57,023 bases of DNA, taken from positions 1-57,023 of the forward strand of contig JAHREW010000023.1 of the NCBI GenBank assembly GCA_020883125.1, in the 5' to 3' direction. How positions within the stretch are numbered: position 1 is the first letter of the stretch; each line of letters begins with the position of its first letter. A program made the position numbers and the translations under genes. Positions 44,603-52,857 of this stretch are shown piece by piece. The notes under the pieces were generated by a model. That model was not told where the DNA came from. It worked only from the letters and a program-made list of their open reading frames with translations, and searched no databases. The DNA comes from Microcoleus sp. CAWBG506. GTDB taxonomy: Bacteria > Cyanobacteriota > Cyanobacteriia > Cyanobacteriales > Microcoleaceae.

Positions 44603-45685
44603 TTGTGTGCGCCTTTGATGAATCAAGGTCAACTGGCTGCGATTGTTTATCTGGAAAATAACCTCACCGCCCAAGCTTTTACTCCCGATCGCCTAGAAGT
44701 ATTAAAATTGTTATCGGGACAAGCGGCGATCGCCCTTACTAACGCTAAACTCTACACAGAAGTAAAAGAACGCGAAAACCGACTGACTCAATTTATCAAT
44801 GCGATGCCGATTGGGGTGACAGTGATTGACAGCAGCGGACAAATTTCCTACGCAAATCCCACAGCTTCCCAACTCAGCGGTATTAATTATATACCAGAAT
44901 TAAATAAAGTTAATCCAGTTGCAAATGTCGAAATTACTAGCCAACAATCAACTCGTCGAGTAATTGCGCTCGCACCGAATCAGCCAAAATATCGAATTTT
45001 AATTGCCGATGATGCTTTCGAGAGTCGGCAACTGTTAGTGAAACTGCTTTTGCCTTTCGGCTTTGAAATTTACCAAGCCACTAACGGGATTGAAGCCATA
45101 GAATGTTGGGAGAAAAATTCACCGCATTTAATCTTTATGGATCTGCGGATGCCGGTGATGGATGGGTATGAAGCCACCAAACAAATTAAAGCCAGAGAAA
45201 CGGAAGACAAACTATCATCTAGCTCCCCCCTTAAGAAGGGGGGCGGGGGGGGGATCGAATTTCGATCGACAGCAATTATTGCCGTAACAGCTAGCAGCTT
45301 TGAAGAAGAAAAAGCTGGGATTATGGCGATCGGCTGTGATGATTTTCTCCGCAAACCTTTTACAGAGCAACATATCTTTGATACGCTGCACAAGCATATG
45401 GGAGTGCAGTTCGTTTTTAAACAACTCAATGCTGCGTCTAATTTGAAAGAAACCGATGCAAATATATTGACAAAACAGGCTTTTTGTGATTTGCCTTGGG
45501 AGTTAGTAGCTAACCTGGAGCAAGGGATTAGCAATCTCGATTTGGCAATGGTGCAAAGAGCGATCGCTCAAATTAGGGAAATAAATCAACCTTTAGCTGA
45601 GGCGATCGCCCTGGGTGTTCAAAAATTCCAATACGAACAATTACTAGATTTAATAACATCCTTGAGCATGAATCATGAAGACTAA
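44603..45685 (+). pseudogene. GAF-PAS-receiver open frame, 3' part of the kinase remnant
   Basis: 360 codons that could still be translated. The receiver domain has the acidic pair IADDA, phospho-acceptor IFMDLRMPVMDGYEATKQIK and the Lys of DDFLRKPF. A 20-codon C/G-tract repeat (SSSPLKKGGGGG) is inserted between the phospho-acceptor loop and the AIIAVTASS strand. The tail (LEQGISNLDLAMVQRAIAQI) is an Hpt-like or dimerisation helix. It overlaps the start of the next response-regulator gene by 11 bp. Confidence 0.7.
45208..45267. repeat. C/G-tract palindromic repeat inserted in frame in a receiver domain
   Basis: CCCCCCTTAAGAAGGGGGG (about 45225-45243) is followed by CGGGGGGGGGATCGAATTTCGATCG. 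It is the same type as the intergenic copy at 25,309. About 20 codons long and without a stop in the gene frame. Confidence 0.78.
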
Positions 45686-46749
45686 TCCAAATCCCACCAA
45701 TCAAGAAACTATTTTAATTGTTGATGACAGCCCTGATAATTTACATCTTTTAAGCGGAATTTTATCCGTGGCTGGCTATAAAGTTCATCTAGCACCAAGC
45801 GGCAAATTAGCTCTCAAGTTTATCCAGTCCCACTTACCCGATTTAATTTTACTGGATATTATGATGCCTCAAATGGACGGATATCAAATCTGCGAACAAC
45901 TAAAAGCTGCTGAACGAACTCAAGATATTCCCGTGATTTTTATCAGTGCTTTGGACGATGTATTTGATAAAGTCAAAGCATTTTCTCTGGGGGGTGCAGA
46001 CTACATCACCAAACCTTTTCAACAGCTAGAAGTTTTAGCGAGAATTGAAAATCAATTGCGAATTGTCAAGCTGTCTAAACAACTCATAGAACAAAGTATT
46101 TTGGAAGAGCGCAGTCGCATGGCGCGAGAAATTCACGATTGATTCTTTAGCGCAAGCTTTTACAGGTATTATCGTGCATTTAGGATCGGCTCAACGGGCG
46201 ATCGCTACCAATCCCGAACAGGTGCAGACACACCTAAAAACCGTGAAGGAATTGGCACGACTAGGACTTGCTGAAGCGAGGCGATCGGTGCAAGGACTGC
46301 GCCCACAATTGTTAGAAGATGGCGATTTGTATAGCGCTCTCGATCGCCTTGCTATACAAATGTCGTCACATACAGATACTCGGATTGTTTGTGAAGTCAT
46401 CGGCGCGGTATATTCCCTGTCGCCAGAAGTAGAAAATAACCTGCTACGCATCGGACAAGAAGCATTAACTAATGCTGTTAAATATGCGAAAGCAAGTGTG
46501 ATTAAAATCGAATTAGTTTATGAAACAAGTCTGTTGATGTTGCAAGTCAAAGACAACGGACAAGGATTTGATATAGAAAGTAATTTTTTTGATACCGGAT
46601 TTGGTTTTTTAGGAATCAGAGAACGATGCGATCGCATTAATGCACAGCTAACTGTCCGCAGCCAGCCAGGACAGGGAACCGCAGTGATAATCTCAATAAA
46701 TACAGTCACTATGAATACCGACAATCCGGGTGTAATCAATCCACATTAA
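45675..46749 (+). pseudogene. response regulator-histidine kinase fusion (REC-HisKA_3-HATPase), frameshifted
   Basis: First frame (45675-46142): a receiver domain with LIVDDSPDNLHLLSG, LILLDIMMPQMDGYQI and DYITKPF, then a coiled coil into the phospho-acceptor SRMAREIHD. Second frame (46174-46749 as an ORF): GSAQRAIATNPEQV ... GLAEARRSVQGLRP (HisKA_3) and an HATPase with LLRIGQEALTNAVKYAKAS, DNGQGFD and GFGFLGIRERCDRI. The frames part at GATTGATT (46137-46144). Deleting one GATT restores H-D-S-L-A-Q-A-F-T-G, the normal NarL-type sequence. All catalytic motifs are otherwise intact, so the lesion is recent, a sequencing error, or a slippage switch. Confidence 0.87.
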
Positions 46750-46782
46750 ATCCCCCTATTTTTGGGGTGCAAAATCTGCGGT

Positions 46783-47481
46783 TTATAGCGGATATTTTAA
46801 AATATTTAATAACACTTTCCTGTAGATATCTAAACCTTTTGCATTCAGATGAACGCCATCTATTGTTAAATCTTGATTGAGTTCCTTCTGCTTAAATAAT
46901 GCTTGTATTCCTTGAGATTCCACAGGAATTTTTTCCGCAGCCGCTACTTGATTTATCAAAACATTAATTTCGTCAACTCTCGAAATAGTTCCTGCTAACT
47001 TAGGATTGTAGCTGGCGGCAAGTGTGGAGTAAAAAGCAGGAATCAGAATAATCTTCTTAGTGCCTATAGAACGCAATTTGGCGATCGCCTCTTGCAAATT
47101 ATGGACAAACTGCTCATCACTAATGCCGTACATAGCATCATTTGTGCCGATCGCAATAATAGATTTTTCGCACTTAAAACCCTTTGGTACTACCAGTTGA
47201 AACTGTTCCAACAGAGAAACCGTACTCATGCCGCCGATCGCAAAATTAAAATTTTCCTCACCCAAAGAATTGCCCAGAGCCGAAGAAATAGAATCGCCCC
47301 ACACGCACCCTTGATATTGCTGGTCTTGAATTTGCTGTACCTGATTGTACACGGCCATTTGCCACCACAGCGCCGAGCTGACACTATCTCCCGATGGTTG
47401 CGGATTAGCTAGCACCCGAAAGGGGATGTAAGCGCACAACAACGCCAACACGACGGAAATTAACCTAAATTTAACTGTCAT
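46783..47481 (-). CDS. secreted SGNH/GDSL hydrolase
   Basis: A 232-aa protein with an N-terminal signal peptide (ISVVLALLCAYIPFRVLA). SGNH blocks: VWGDSISSALG (block I, Ser), AIGGMSTVSLL (block II, Gly), AIGTNDAMYG (block III, Asn) and TIDGVHLNAKG (block V, Asp and His). All four catalytic residues are present, so it should be an active esterase or acyl hydrolase in the periplasm or outside the cell. The substrate is unknown. It converges on the degraded kinase region. Confidence 0.88.
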   Translation of the reverse strand: MTVKFRLISVVLALLCAYIPFRVLANPQPSGDSVSSALWWQMAVYNQVQQIQDQQYQGCVWGDSISSALGNSLGEENFNFAIGGMSTVSLLEQFQLVVPKGFKCEKSIIAIGTNDAMYGISDEQFVHNLQEAIAKLRSIGTKKIILIPAFYSTLAASYNPKLAGTISRVDEINVLINQVAAAEKIPVESQGIQALFKQKELNQDLTIDGVHLNAKGLDIYRKVLLNILKYPL

Positions 47482-47608
47482 AAAACTTGTTTTAGCTTGC
47501 TGCTACTTCAGTTTATGCTATTGCTTTAACAAGCCGTCAGGATTTATGTAAATTTCTATAAATTGCACGCAGATTTCCGGTAGGGACACTCCAAAAGCGG
47601 TGTCCTCT

Positions 47609-47641
47609 ATATCATTCGGGTGTAACCAGAATTGATATCAC
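47609..47641. repeat. short palindromic remnant of element A ends
   Basis: ATATCATTCGGGTGTAACCAGAATTGATATC reads as the two outer ends of element A with the core lost (GATATCAATTCTGGTT / ATATCATTC). Confidence 0.5.
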
Positions 47642-47660
47642 GTCCTTGAATACAAACTAA

Positions 47661-48287
47661 TTACCAATGCTTGGTTATTGACCAAAATTCAACTTCACTA
47701 ATTGTGCTGTGAAACCGCAGCTTTTTGGCATCTTTCATATTTCTAATCAAAAACACTCGATCGGGAGTTAAACTATTTATGTCTGTATTCTCAGGATCAA
47801 AATTAATCCGCAGCAATGTCTCAGCCTCTTCCACATTTTCCAGAGTCGTGTAGCCATGAAATGTTGGTTCTTGATATTGTATTGAATATTTACCTTGTGG
47901 CTTAGTTAAAAATAAAAATCTGTTTGTGAAATATCGATCTATCAAAAGTTTTTCTCTAGGGTCGCTAGATTTTTTGATACATTCAGAAAGCGCCAAATTA
48001 ATAAAGCATTTTTCTGGCAAAAATGAGTATCTATCTCCTTGTAAGTGAAGAGATCCAATCAAAGTTTGTTCTGTTGTACCGTGCTTTTTAAAATACTCCA
48101 AATCTCCCCAATAAATTGCATAACTTCCTTCTACAGACATGGCAATTATATGAGGCAATTTTATCGACACTATAAAATTAGTTGGCTGATTTCTTTCTGA
48201 GTGGTAATCCCATATATTTTTCAGCACAAATCCCCCACATAATAATAGAGCAGAGGCGATCGATAAAATCCACAGTTTAATTTTCAT
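47661..48287 (-). CDS. membrane-anchored hypothetical protein, translationally coupled to larE
   Basis: A 208-aa protein I do not recognise. A signal-anchor lies at the N-terminus (WILSIASALLLCGGFVL; a Cys before Gly-Gly could also be a lipobox variant). The rest is a soluble mixed alpha/beta domain with several aromatic residues (SVEGSYAIYWGDLEYFKKHG, GKYSIQYQEPTFHGYTTL). Its ATG lies inside the end of larE (11-bp overlap), so it is probably in the same operon and translated by coupling. No link to nickel-pincer chemistry can be shown. Confidence 0.6.
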   Translation of the reverse strand: MKIKLWILSIASALLLCGGFVLKNIWDYHSERNQPTNFIVSIKLPHIIAMSVEGSYAIYWGDLEYFKKHGTTEQTLIGSLHLQGDRYSFLPEKCFINLALSECIKKSSDPREKLLIDRYFTNRFLFLTKPQGKYSIQYQEPTFHGYTTLENVEEAETLLRINFDPENTDINSLTPDRVFLIRNMKDAKKLRFHSTISEVEFWSITKHW

Positions 48288-49101
48288 TGTCTTTTGTCAG
48301 TTGCAAAACCTGATTTAATTTCCCACTGCGAAATCCCTCCAAATCCAAAGTTGCGTAAACAAAACCAAACTCCTGAAACACCGCTACCAATCCAGGCAAA
48401 TCCGCCTTTAACACAAACTCCTGAATCTCCTGGGCCGGTAACTCAATACGCGCCGTGTCTCCGTCCGATCGCACTCGCAGATTTTTCAGTCCCAACTGTC
48501 GTAAATATCGTTCAGCGCGCCCCACTCTTTGCAACTTAGCCACGGTGATTTCTTCGCCGTAGGGAAAGCGCGAACTCAGACAAGGCTGTGCCGGTTTGTC
48601 CCACCAAGGCAAACCTAACTCTTTTGCTAATTGTCGCACTTCAAATTTACTGATTGCTATTTCTGCTAAAGGCGATCGCGCGCCCCGTTCCTTCGCGGCC
48701 ACAATCCCCGGACGATAATCCTTTAAATCATCAGCATTAACGCCATCCACCACATAAGGATAACCCTTAGCCAGTGCTAGCGGTTTCAAAGTATCGTGCA
48801 GTTCGCTTTTGCAAAAATAGCAGCGATTAACTGGGTTAGAAGTGTAATTAGGATTGGCCATTTCTTGAGTTTCCACCTCTTGGTGCGCAATCCCTATTTC
48901 TGCTGCTTGAATCCGCGCATCTTCTAAATCTTCTGGCAATAAAGATGGGGAAACTGCTGTCACGGCCAAAGCGCGATCGCCCAAGACATCAACAGCAATT
49001 TTGGCCACCAAAGTGCTGTCAATACCGCCAGAGTAGGCAATCAGCGCCCGATCCATTTCTGCGAAGAGAGTTTGTAATTTTTCGAGTTTTTCGACTAACA
49101 T
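48277..49101 (-). CDS. larE: LarE-type ATP-dependent sacrificial sulfur transferase
   Basis: A 274-aa PP-loop (N-type ATP pyrophosphatase) enzyme. YSGGIDSTLVAKIA is the ATP loop. NRCYFCKSELHDTL and QPCLSSRFPYGEEIT are the family Cys motifs; the latter holds the Cys whose sulfur is sacrificed in the Lactobacillus enzyme during synthesis of the nickel-pincer nucleotide of lactate racemase. No larB or larC is nearby, which is common because LarE-like proteins occur alone. The start ATG 49101 is the only good one. Confidence 0.92.
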   Translation of the reverse strand: MLVEKLEKLQTLFAEMDRALIAYSGGIDSTLVAKIAVDVLGDRALAVTAVSPSLLPEDLEDARIQAAEIGIAHQEVETQEMANPNYTSNPVNRCYFCKSELHDTLKPLALAKGYPYVVDGVNADDLKDYRPGIVAAKERGARSPLAEIAISKFEVRQLAKELGLPWWDKPAQPCLSSRFPYGEEITVAKLQRVGRAERYLRQLGLKNLRVRSDGDTARIELPAQEIQEFVLKADLPGLVAVFQEFGFVYATLDLEGFRSGKLNQVLQLTKDNEN

Positions 49102-49195
49102 GATTTTTGATTAGTGTAAAATGCGATCGATATTAGAGCCCCAACTTCTTCTTGAAGTCGGGGGCTTGAGTGTTTGGTTTTTTAAGTAGGTTTAC

Positions 49196-50017
49196 TTATT
49201 CTGGATCGATGCCAAGGGCGGCTAATCTAGCCAAAAGCTCTTGATTGCGCTGTCTTTCCTGTTCCAGCAGAGTCTGGACTAACTCTTTTTCTTGGCTTTG
49301 GGCTTCTGCGCGCTGGCGTTCGGCTTCTGCGCGCTGGCGTTCGGCTTCTGCGCGCTGGCGTTCGGCTTCTGCGCGTTCTTCTGGCCACAACAGCAACTCC
49401 CCAGCCCTATTCCACCAGCGCAGCCAATTTCCTGTTCTACCTTCGCGAGTACCCACCCAAACTCCCAAAAACAGATCCAATCCAGGTATCAAATAACGCC
49501 CGTTTTCATCTGGTTCTTGATTGTTGTATCGCTCCGATTCCAGCGCATAGACTTCTATTCTGCCCGTATGCGGTCGAAAAATCACATAGCGAGGAACTTT
49601 GATTACTTGTTCGTAAAAAAACCACTTACCGATTTCTTCTGTATGTTCGACAGAGTATTCATCACCGTAAGTAGCTGAGAGAAATTCCATCACTACAGAA
49701 GGCACTGTCCCTTCCGTATGAGGCGTGTAACTACGACGGGGATAGTTGTGAGGCCAAGGTTGCACGGGGCGCACGTACATCCAGTCTGGGCCTTTGCAAA
49801 TAGTGCGATCGTCCACAGCAGCACACAATGCAAAATTAGAAACTATCAGTGCGTTTTCTATTAGTTCCGGGCAATCCACTACAGACTGGCGTAAACCATT
49901 CGCGATTAAAGGATGTTCTATATTTTCCACGGGGTCATCTGGTAGAATAAAATCATCGGGTAGCAGCGGCCAGGTAATTTTTAGCTGTGATATTGGTTTG
50001 TGAATTACAGCAGTCAT
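49196..50017 (-). CDS. Uma2 family (DUF820) endonuclease-like protein with repetitive coiled-coil tail
   Basis: About 273 aa. The core matches the PD-(D/E)XK-like Uma2 family: VPSVVMEFLSATYGDEY (Glu in VxEF), KWFFYEQVIKVPRYVIF and IEVYALESERY. IPGLDLFLGVWVG is the family C-terminal strand. Start at ATG 50017, preceded by GAGG at good spacing; ATG 50029 is an in-frame alternative. The tail is a coiled coil of RAEAERQ heptads from a 21-bp tandem repeat, then QELLARLAALGIDPE, the usual end of these proteins. Family members are abundant in cyanobacteria and their role is unclear. Confidence 0.88.
   Translation of the reverse strand: MTAVIHKPISQLKITWPLLPDDFILPDDPVENIEHPLIANGLRQSVVDCPELIENALIVSNFALCAAVDDRTICKGPDWMYVRPVQPWPHNYPRRSYTPHTEGTVPSVVMEFLSATYGDEYSVEHTEEIGKWFFYEQVIKVPRYVIFRPHTGRIEVYALESERYNNQEPDENGRYLIPGLDLFLGVWVGTREGRTGNWLRWWNRAGELLLWPEERAEAERQRAEAERQRAEAERQRAEAQSQEKELVQTLLEQERQRNQELLARLAALGIDPE
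49301..49376. repeat. 21-bp tandem repeat in the Uma2 gene
   Basis: Nearly four copies of GGCTTCTGCGCGCTGGCGTTC encode the 7-residue unit R-A-E-A-E-R-Q on the minus strand. One unit equals one coiled-coil heptad, so copy-number change lengthens the coil without changing register. Confidence 0.93.
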
Positions 50018-50129
50018 AGGACACCTCATTTTACCAATAAAAGTTTAATTTTTAGTCGAGATTGGCGATCGATAATCTTTTCTATATTCTAGCTTGCCCA
50101 TTCAATTTTACTGCACCCGCTGAAGGTAT

Positions 50130-50232
50130 ATAGCAATCCTTGCAGGAGTCGTAATTTTTTTTACCCTACCCCAGCCCTCCCCTTAGCAAGGTCCGGGAGT
50201 AAGAAATTCACAAATGATGCGAGGATTGCTAT
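50130..50232. repeat. 103-bp element with ATAGCAATCCT inverted ends
   Basis: The perfect 11-bp ends ATAGCAATCCT / AGGATTGCTAT surround an interior with a C-rich tract (CCCTACCCCAGCCCTCCCC). MITE-like; only one copy is visible in this window. It lies just after the fraE stop codon. Confidence 0.6.
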
Positions 50233-50244
50233 AGAAGATGGGGG

Positions 50245-51018
50245 TTAAAATTCTCTACGTGAAAATATAGCAACGGAAATTGACAGCAGCAGCACCCCAT
50301 ACAACAAACCATAGCCGACATTTGTAATCAGAGCCGCTAAGTAAGGCACTTGTCCGTACACAGCATCATTTCTCAAATTAAATCTAGCCAAATCGGGCAA
50401 AATCAGATAAAGTCCCATCATCAATTGTTCAATACCAGGATTCTTAGTTAACTTACCCAAAGCCACTAAATCCCGCGTTGAGTTTCCCACTAAATAGACA
50501 CCAAATGTCAGTAAACTTGCGAGCAACGAACTACTAAAAACTCCCAATAAAATCCCTACAGCCGCGACCAAACACAGTTGAAACCAGATGAATAGTGAAG
50601 CTATTAAAATGCTTGGCAAAGGGTAATTAATGCGACTTAAAGTCAGAATTGCCAGATAAATAACAGTCATGGCAGCCACCAGGACACCTAGTACCGCCGA
50701 CAGCCCTAAGTGTTTACCAACAATTAATTCAGCGCGACTTATCGGCTTGGCAATTAACAGGTAAACAGTGCGTTTTTCAATTTCTTTGTTTACCAATCCG
50801 GTAGCAACAAAGACTGTGACCATTAGACCGAAAATACTAATAGCTGCCAAGCCAGTATCTAAGATGATTTTTTGCTCTGTTGTTGCCGCCAATTCCGGGA
50901 TTAACCGCACCGTTGCCGCCATCAATAGAGCAAAAATAACTATTAAGTAAAGAATGCGATCGCGAATTACTTCCCAAAATACATTAATGGCAACTGTCAA
51001 AATTCTTCGGAGATTCAT
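50245..51018 (-). CDS. fraE: FraE-like ABC-2 type permease (septal protein)
   Basis: A 257-aa protein with about six membrane helices. The N-terminal amphipathic NVFWEVIRDRILYLIVIFALLM and the central NKEIEKRTVYLLIAKPISRAELIVGKHLG are the ABC-2 permease signature. It is the third gene of a fraC-fraD-fraE order, which in Anabaena encodes proteins needed for filament integrity and septal junctions. The gap to fraD is 78 bp. The call depends on the operon order as well as on length and membrane pattern; an unrelated ABC-2 permease is the alternative. Confidence 0.85.
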   Translation of the reverse strand: MNLRRILTVAINVFWEVIRDRILYLIVIFALLMAATVRLIPELAATTEQKIILDTGLAAISIFGLMVTVFVATGLVNKEIEKRTVYLLIAKPISRAELIVGKHLGLSAVLGVLVAAMTVIYLAILTLSRINYPLPSILIASLFIWFQLCLVAAVGILLGVFSSSLLASLLTFGVYLVGNSTRDLVALGKLTKNPGIEQLMMGLYLILPDLARFNLRNDAVYGQVPYLAALITNVGYGLLYGVLLLSISVAIFSRREF

Positions 51019-51096
51019 TTACTAGCTAATTGGTAATTGGTTTGAGAAACCCGACAACTTCTGGAGAGTCAGGGTTATTCGTATTTAGCAGCCTGC

Positions 51097-52095
51097 TCAA
51101 ACTTGACTATCTCCTCCACTTCCATTCTTTTTCAGCCCAGGCTTAGAGCGTTTGATAGCCCCACAGTCTACCGTCGCCGCATTGCCAATATTTATCACTT
51201 CGCAAGACTGGGTAAAGGAATATATTTCTGGTCTAAAAACCAGCCCCAGCCAAGTCGCTTGCATCTCTAACTGATAACGAGACTCTCCTTGGACGATGGA
51301 AGTTTTCACATCCCAACTCCCATCTTCTGGAACTATCTGAATTTTTTTCAACGCTTCATTCTTTAGGAAAAATCGCTCGTTGTCAATATCTATCAGCATT
51401 TGTTCTATCTGCGCCCAAGGTTTGGTTGCTGCTTGATTTTTGAGATATTTTTCCATTTCATTGAGGATAACTACACCTCTTGAACGATTAATTGTTGGAC
51501 CTTGAAATGTTACTAAGTAATGACTTTCTTTCAAGTTTTGTGACAAAACACTTGGATAATCTTGCAGCCAACCTTGAATCAAAAAATGAAAACCAAACCA
51601 ACAAGAAACCATCACATGAATCAGGGTTAAAATTAAAAATTCCGGTTGAACTAGCGACTTAATTTTGTCCCATTTGGATTCACTATTCCAAATTTCTATG
51701 GCCGCGAGAACCACTACTGCAATCAGCGGTCCAGCTATCCATGCTATGGGGCGATTATCTGGCGGTAATCTGACTAATAGCCACAGCCCAACTAAGACAC
51801 TTGTCACCCACGGACTAATACTGACTCCGTAAATCACAAAAGGTGGCTGACTGGTCAACAGACCCATGGAGATTATAAAAGATAACCAACTCAAATCAGC
51901 AATGGTTGTTCTGGTTGGCCCGTCTGTGAAGGCTGCCACGGACAGTAATGCCAAAAATATGCTAATCAGTAAAGGTGTTTTCCAGTGGACTACTTTAGGC
52001 GGAAGTAGCTGCTTTTGGACTTTTTTATTGACTTCCAAAAGGTTGTTTGTCAGCTTCGTCAGTTGCTGGGTGATATCTAAAAATTGCTTCATCAT
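51097..52095 (-). CDS. fraD: FraD-like septal junction protein
   Basis: A 332-aa protein. An N-terminal amphipathic coiled coil (LDITQQLTKLTNNLLEVNKKVQKQL) is followed by five hydrophobic helices (about residues 40-185). A C-terminal extracytoplasmic domain of about 150 residues contains SHYLVTFQGPTINRSRGVVILNEME and ends in a Cys/Gly/Ser-rich tail. This topology matches FraD of filamentous cyanobacteria, the plug component of septal junctions. The ATG (52095) or the next Met is the start. It is separated from fraC by a MITE-like element B. Confidence 0.87.
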   Translation of the reverse strand: MMKQFLDITQQLTKLTNNLLEVNKKVQKQLLPPKVVHWKTPLLISIFLALLSVAAFTDGPTRTTIADLSWLSFIISMGLLTSQPPFVIYGVSISPWVTSVLVGLWLLVRLPPDNRPIAWIAGPLIAVVVLAAIEIWNSESKWDKIKSLVQPEFLILTLIHVMVSCWFGFHFLIQGWLQDYPSVLSQNLKESHYLVTFQGPTINRSRGVVILNEMEKYLKNQAATKPWAQIEQMLIDIDNERFFLKNEALKKIQIVPEDGSWDVKTSIVQGESRYQLEMQATWLGLVFRPEIYSFTQSCEVINIGNAATVDCGAIKRSKPGLKKNGSGGDSQV

Positions 52096-52146
52096 ATAGA
52101 AGGAAGAAGGAAGAAGGAAGAAGGAAGATGGAAGATGGAAGATAGA

Positions 52147-52282
52147 GCCCTAGGGAGCATCCCGATTTTGTAAAGGCGAAGCATGACCGCAGACAATTTG
52201 TTAGTGATAACCAGAGATTTACAGCGGTCATGCTTCGCCCCTACGAATATATTTGGCAAACACAGATGCACCAGAACCCTAG
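52147..52282. repeat. MITE-like element B, copy 4 (most complete)
   Basis: CCCTAGGGAGCATCCCGATTTTG ... GGCGAAGCATGACCGC (52175-52190) pairs with GCGGTCATGCTTCGCC, then continues AAATATA ... GATGCACCAGAACCCTAGG. The outer ends CCTAGGGnGCATC are inverted. It lies between fraC and fraD, inside the probable operon, so an RNA hairpin would form in their common transcript. Confidence 0.88.
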
Positions 52283-52338
52283 GTCATAATTTCAGGGATT
52301 AAGTAATTCTTAATTCCTGAGAAAATTGCTAGATTTTT

Positions 52339-52857
52339 TTAATTAGATGTTTGCAAAAATAACAAGGTTAGAATGACACAATTGCTAACTGTATGGGCAA
52401 TTAACATTGCGCCAAAAACAGTGGTTACTTGGAAAGTTTTTTGGGGAGGACGCTTGGTGAGGCTGGGTGGCCCAATGAACTGAGGCTTAGAAGTTTTTTT
52501 AGTACCAGCCACCAAATTTTGGAGAAATTCTAATCCTTCCCACTTGGCAAAAAAAGTGATTGCTAAAAGTAATACAGCAATCAGAGTTATGGCTGGGTAA
52601 ATATCGCGGCCTCCTCCTAAGATCATGTAATCTATGAGCTGTTCTCGCAGGTCTTTTGGCATCACGCTTTCAAGGCCGAAGAAAAGGAACCAACCTAGAC
52701 AGGCGCAAGATAAATTGAGGATAGTTGTATATTCAACGCTGGTTTTGGGGCCTAGTTTAAGTAGTTTTTGTAGGAACCACGATTCGATCGCGATCGCCAC
52801 AAACAAAATTAAAATTTGCAGCAAAACAGTCGGAAATGGAAAAACACTGGCAATCAT
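52339..52857 (-). CDS. fraC: FraC-like septal protein
   Basis: A 172-aa protein with three or four membrane helices: VLLQILILFVAIAIESWFLQK, SVEYTTILNLSCACLGWFLFFG, DIYPAITLIAVLLLAITFFA, and one near the C-terminus (VFGAMLIAHTVSNCVILTLLF). Length and topology match FraC (about 180 aa) and the order fraC-fraD-fraE is kept. FraC is needed for long filaments and intercellular exchange. The presence of the operon supports a filamentous organism. Confidence 0.85.
   Translation of the reverse strand: MIASVFPFPTVLLQILILFVAIAIESWFLQKLLKLGPKTSVEYTTILNLSCACLGWFLFFGLESVMPKDLREQLIDYMILGGGRDIYPAITLIAVLLLAITFFAKWEGLEFLQNLVAGTKKTSKPQFIGPPSLTKRPPQKTFQVTTVFGAMLIAHTVSNCVILTLLFLQTSN

Larger units (their letters stand above)
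43877..45685 (+). pseudogene. remnant of a giant Ser/Thr kinase-AAA-GAF-PAS-hybrid histidine kinase
   Basis: One reading frame with a TAG at 44573-44575. Before the stop: the C-terminal part of an AAA/STAND ATPase (IFLSPLELSSVTQLISDAL, FFKTGGNPFFMNEFLRSLY, LSDKTQKILKIAACIGNQFD), then a deletion joins it to the start of a GAF domain (YVARTKENVVLNDATRAG). After the stop, same frame: the rest of the GAF (KSILCAPLMNQGQLAAIVYLENN), a partial PAS (RLTQFINAMPIGVTVIDSSG), then a direct jump to VIALAPNQPKYRILIADD and a receiver domain. The protein kinase, ATPase P-loop and the whole histidine kinase core (H-box, ATPase) are missing. At least three lesions therefore separate it from the multi-sensor family. 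Confidence 0.82.
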
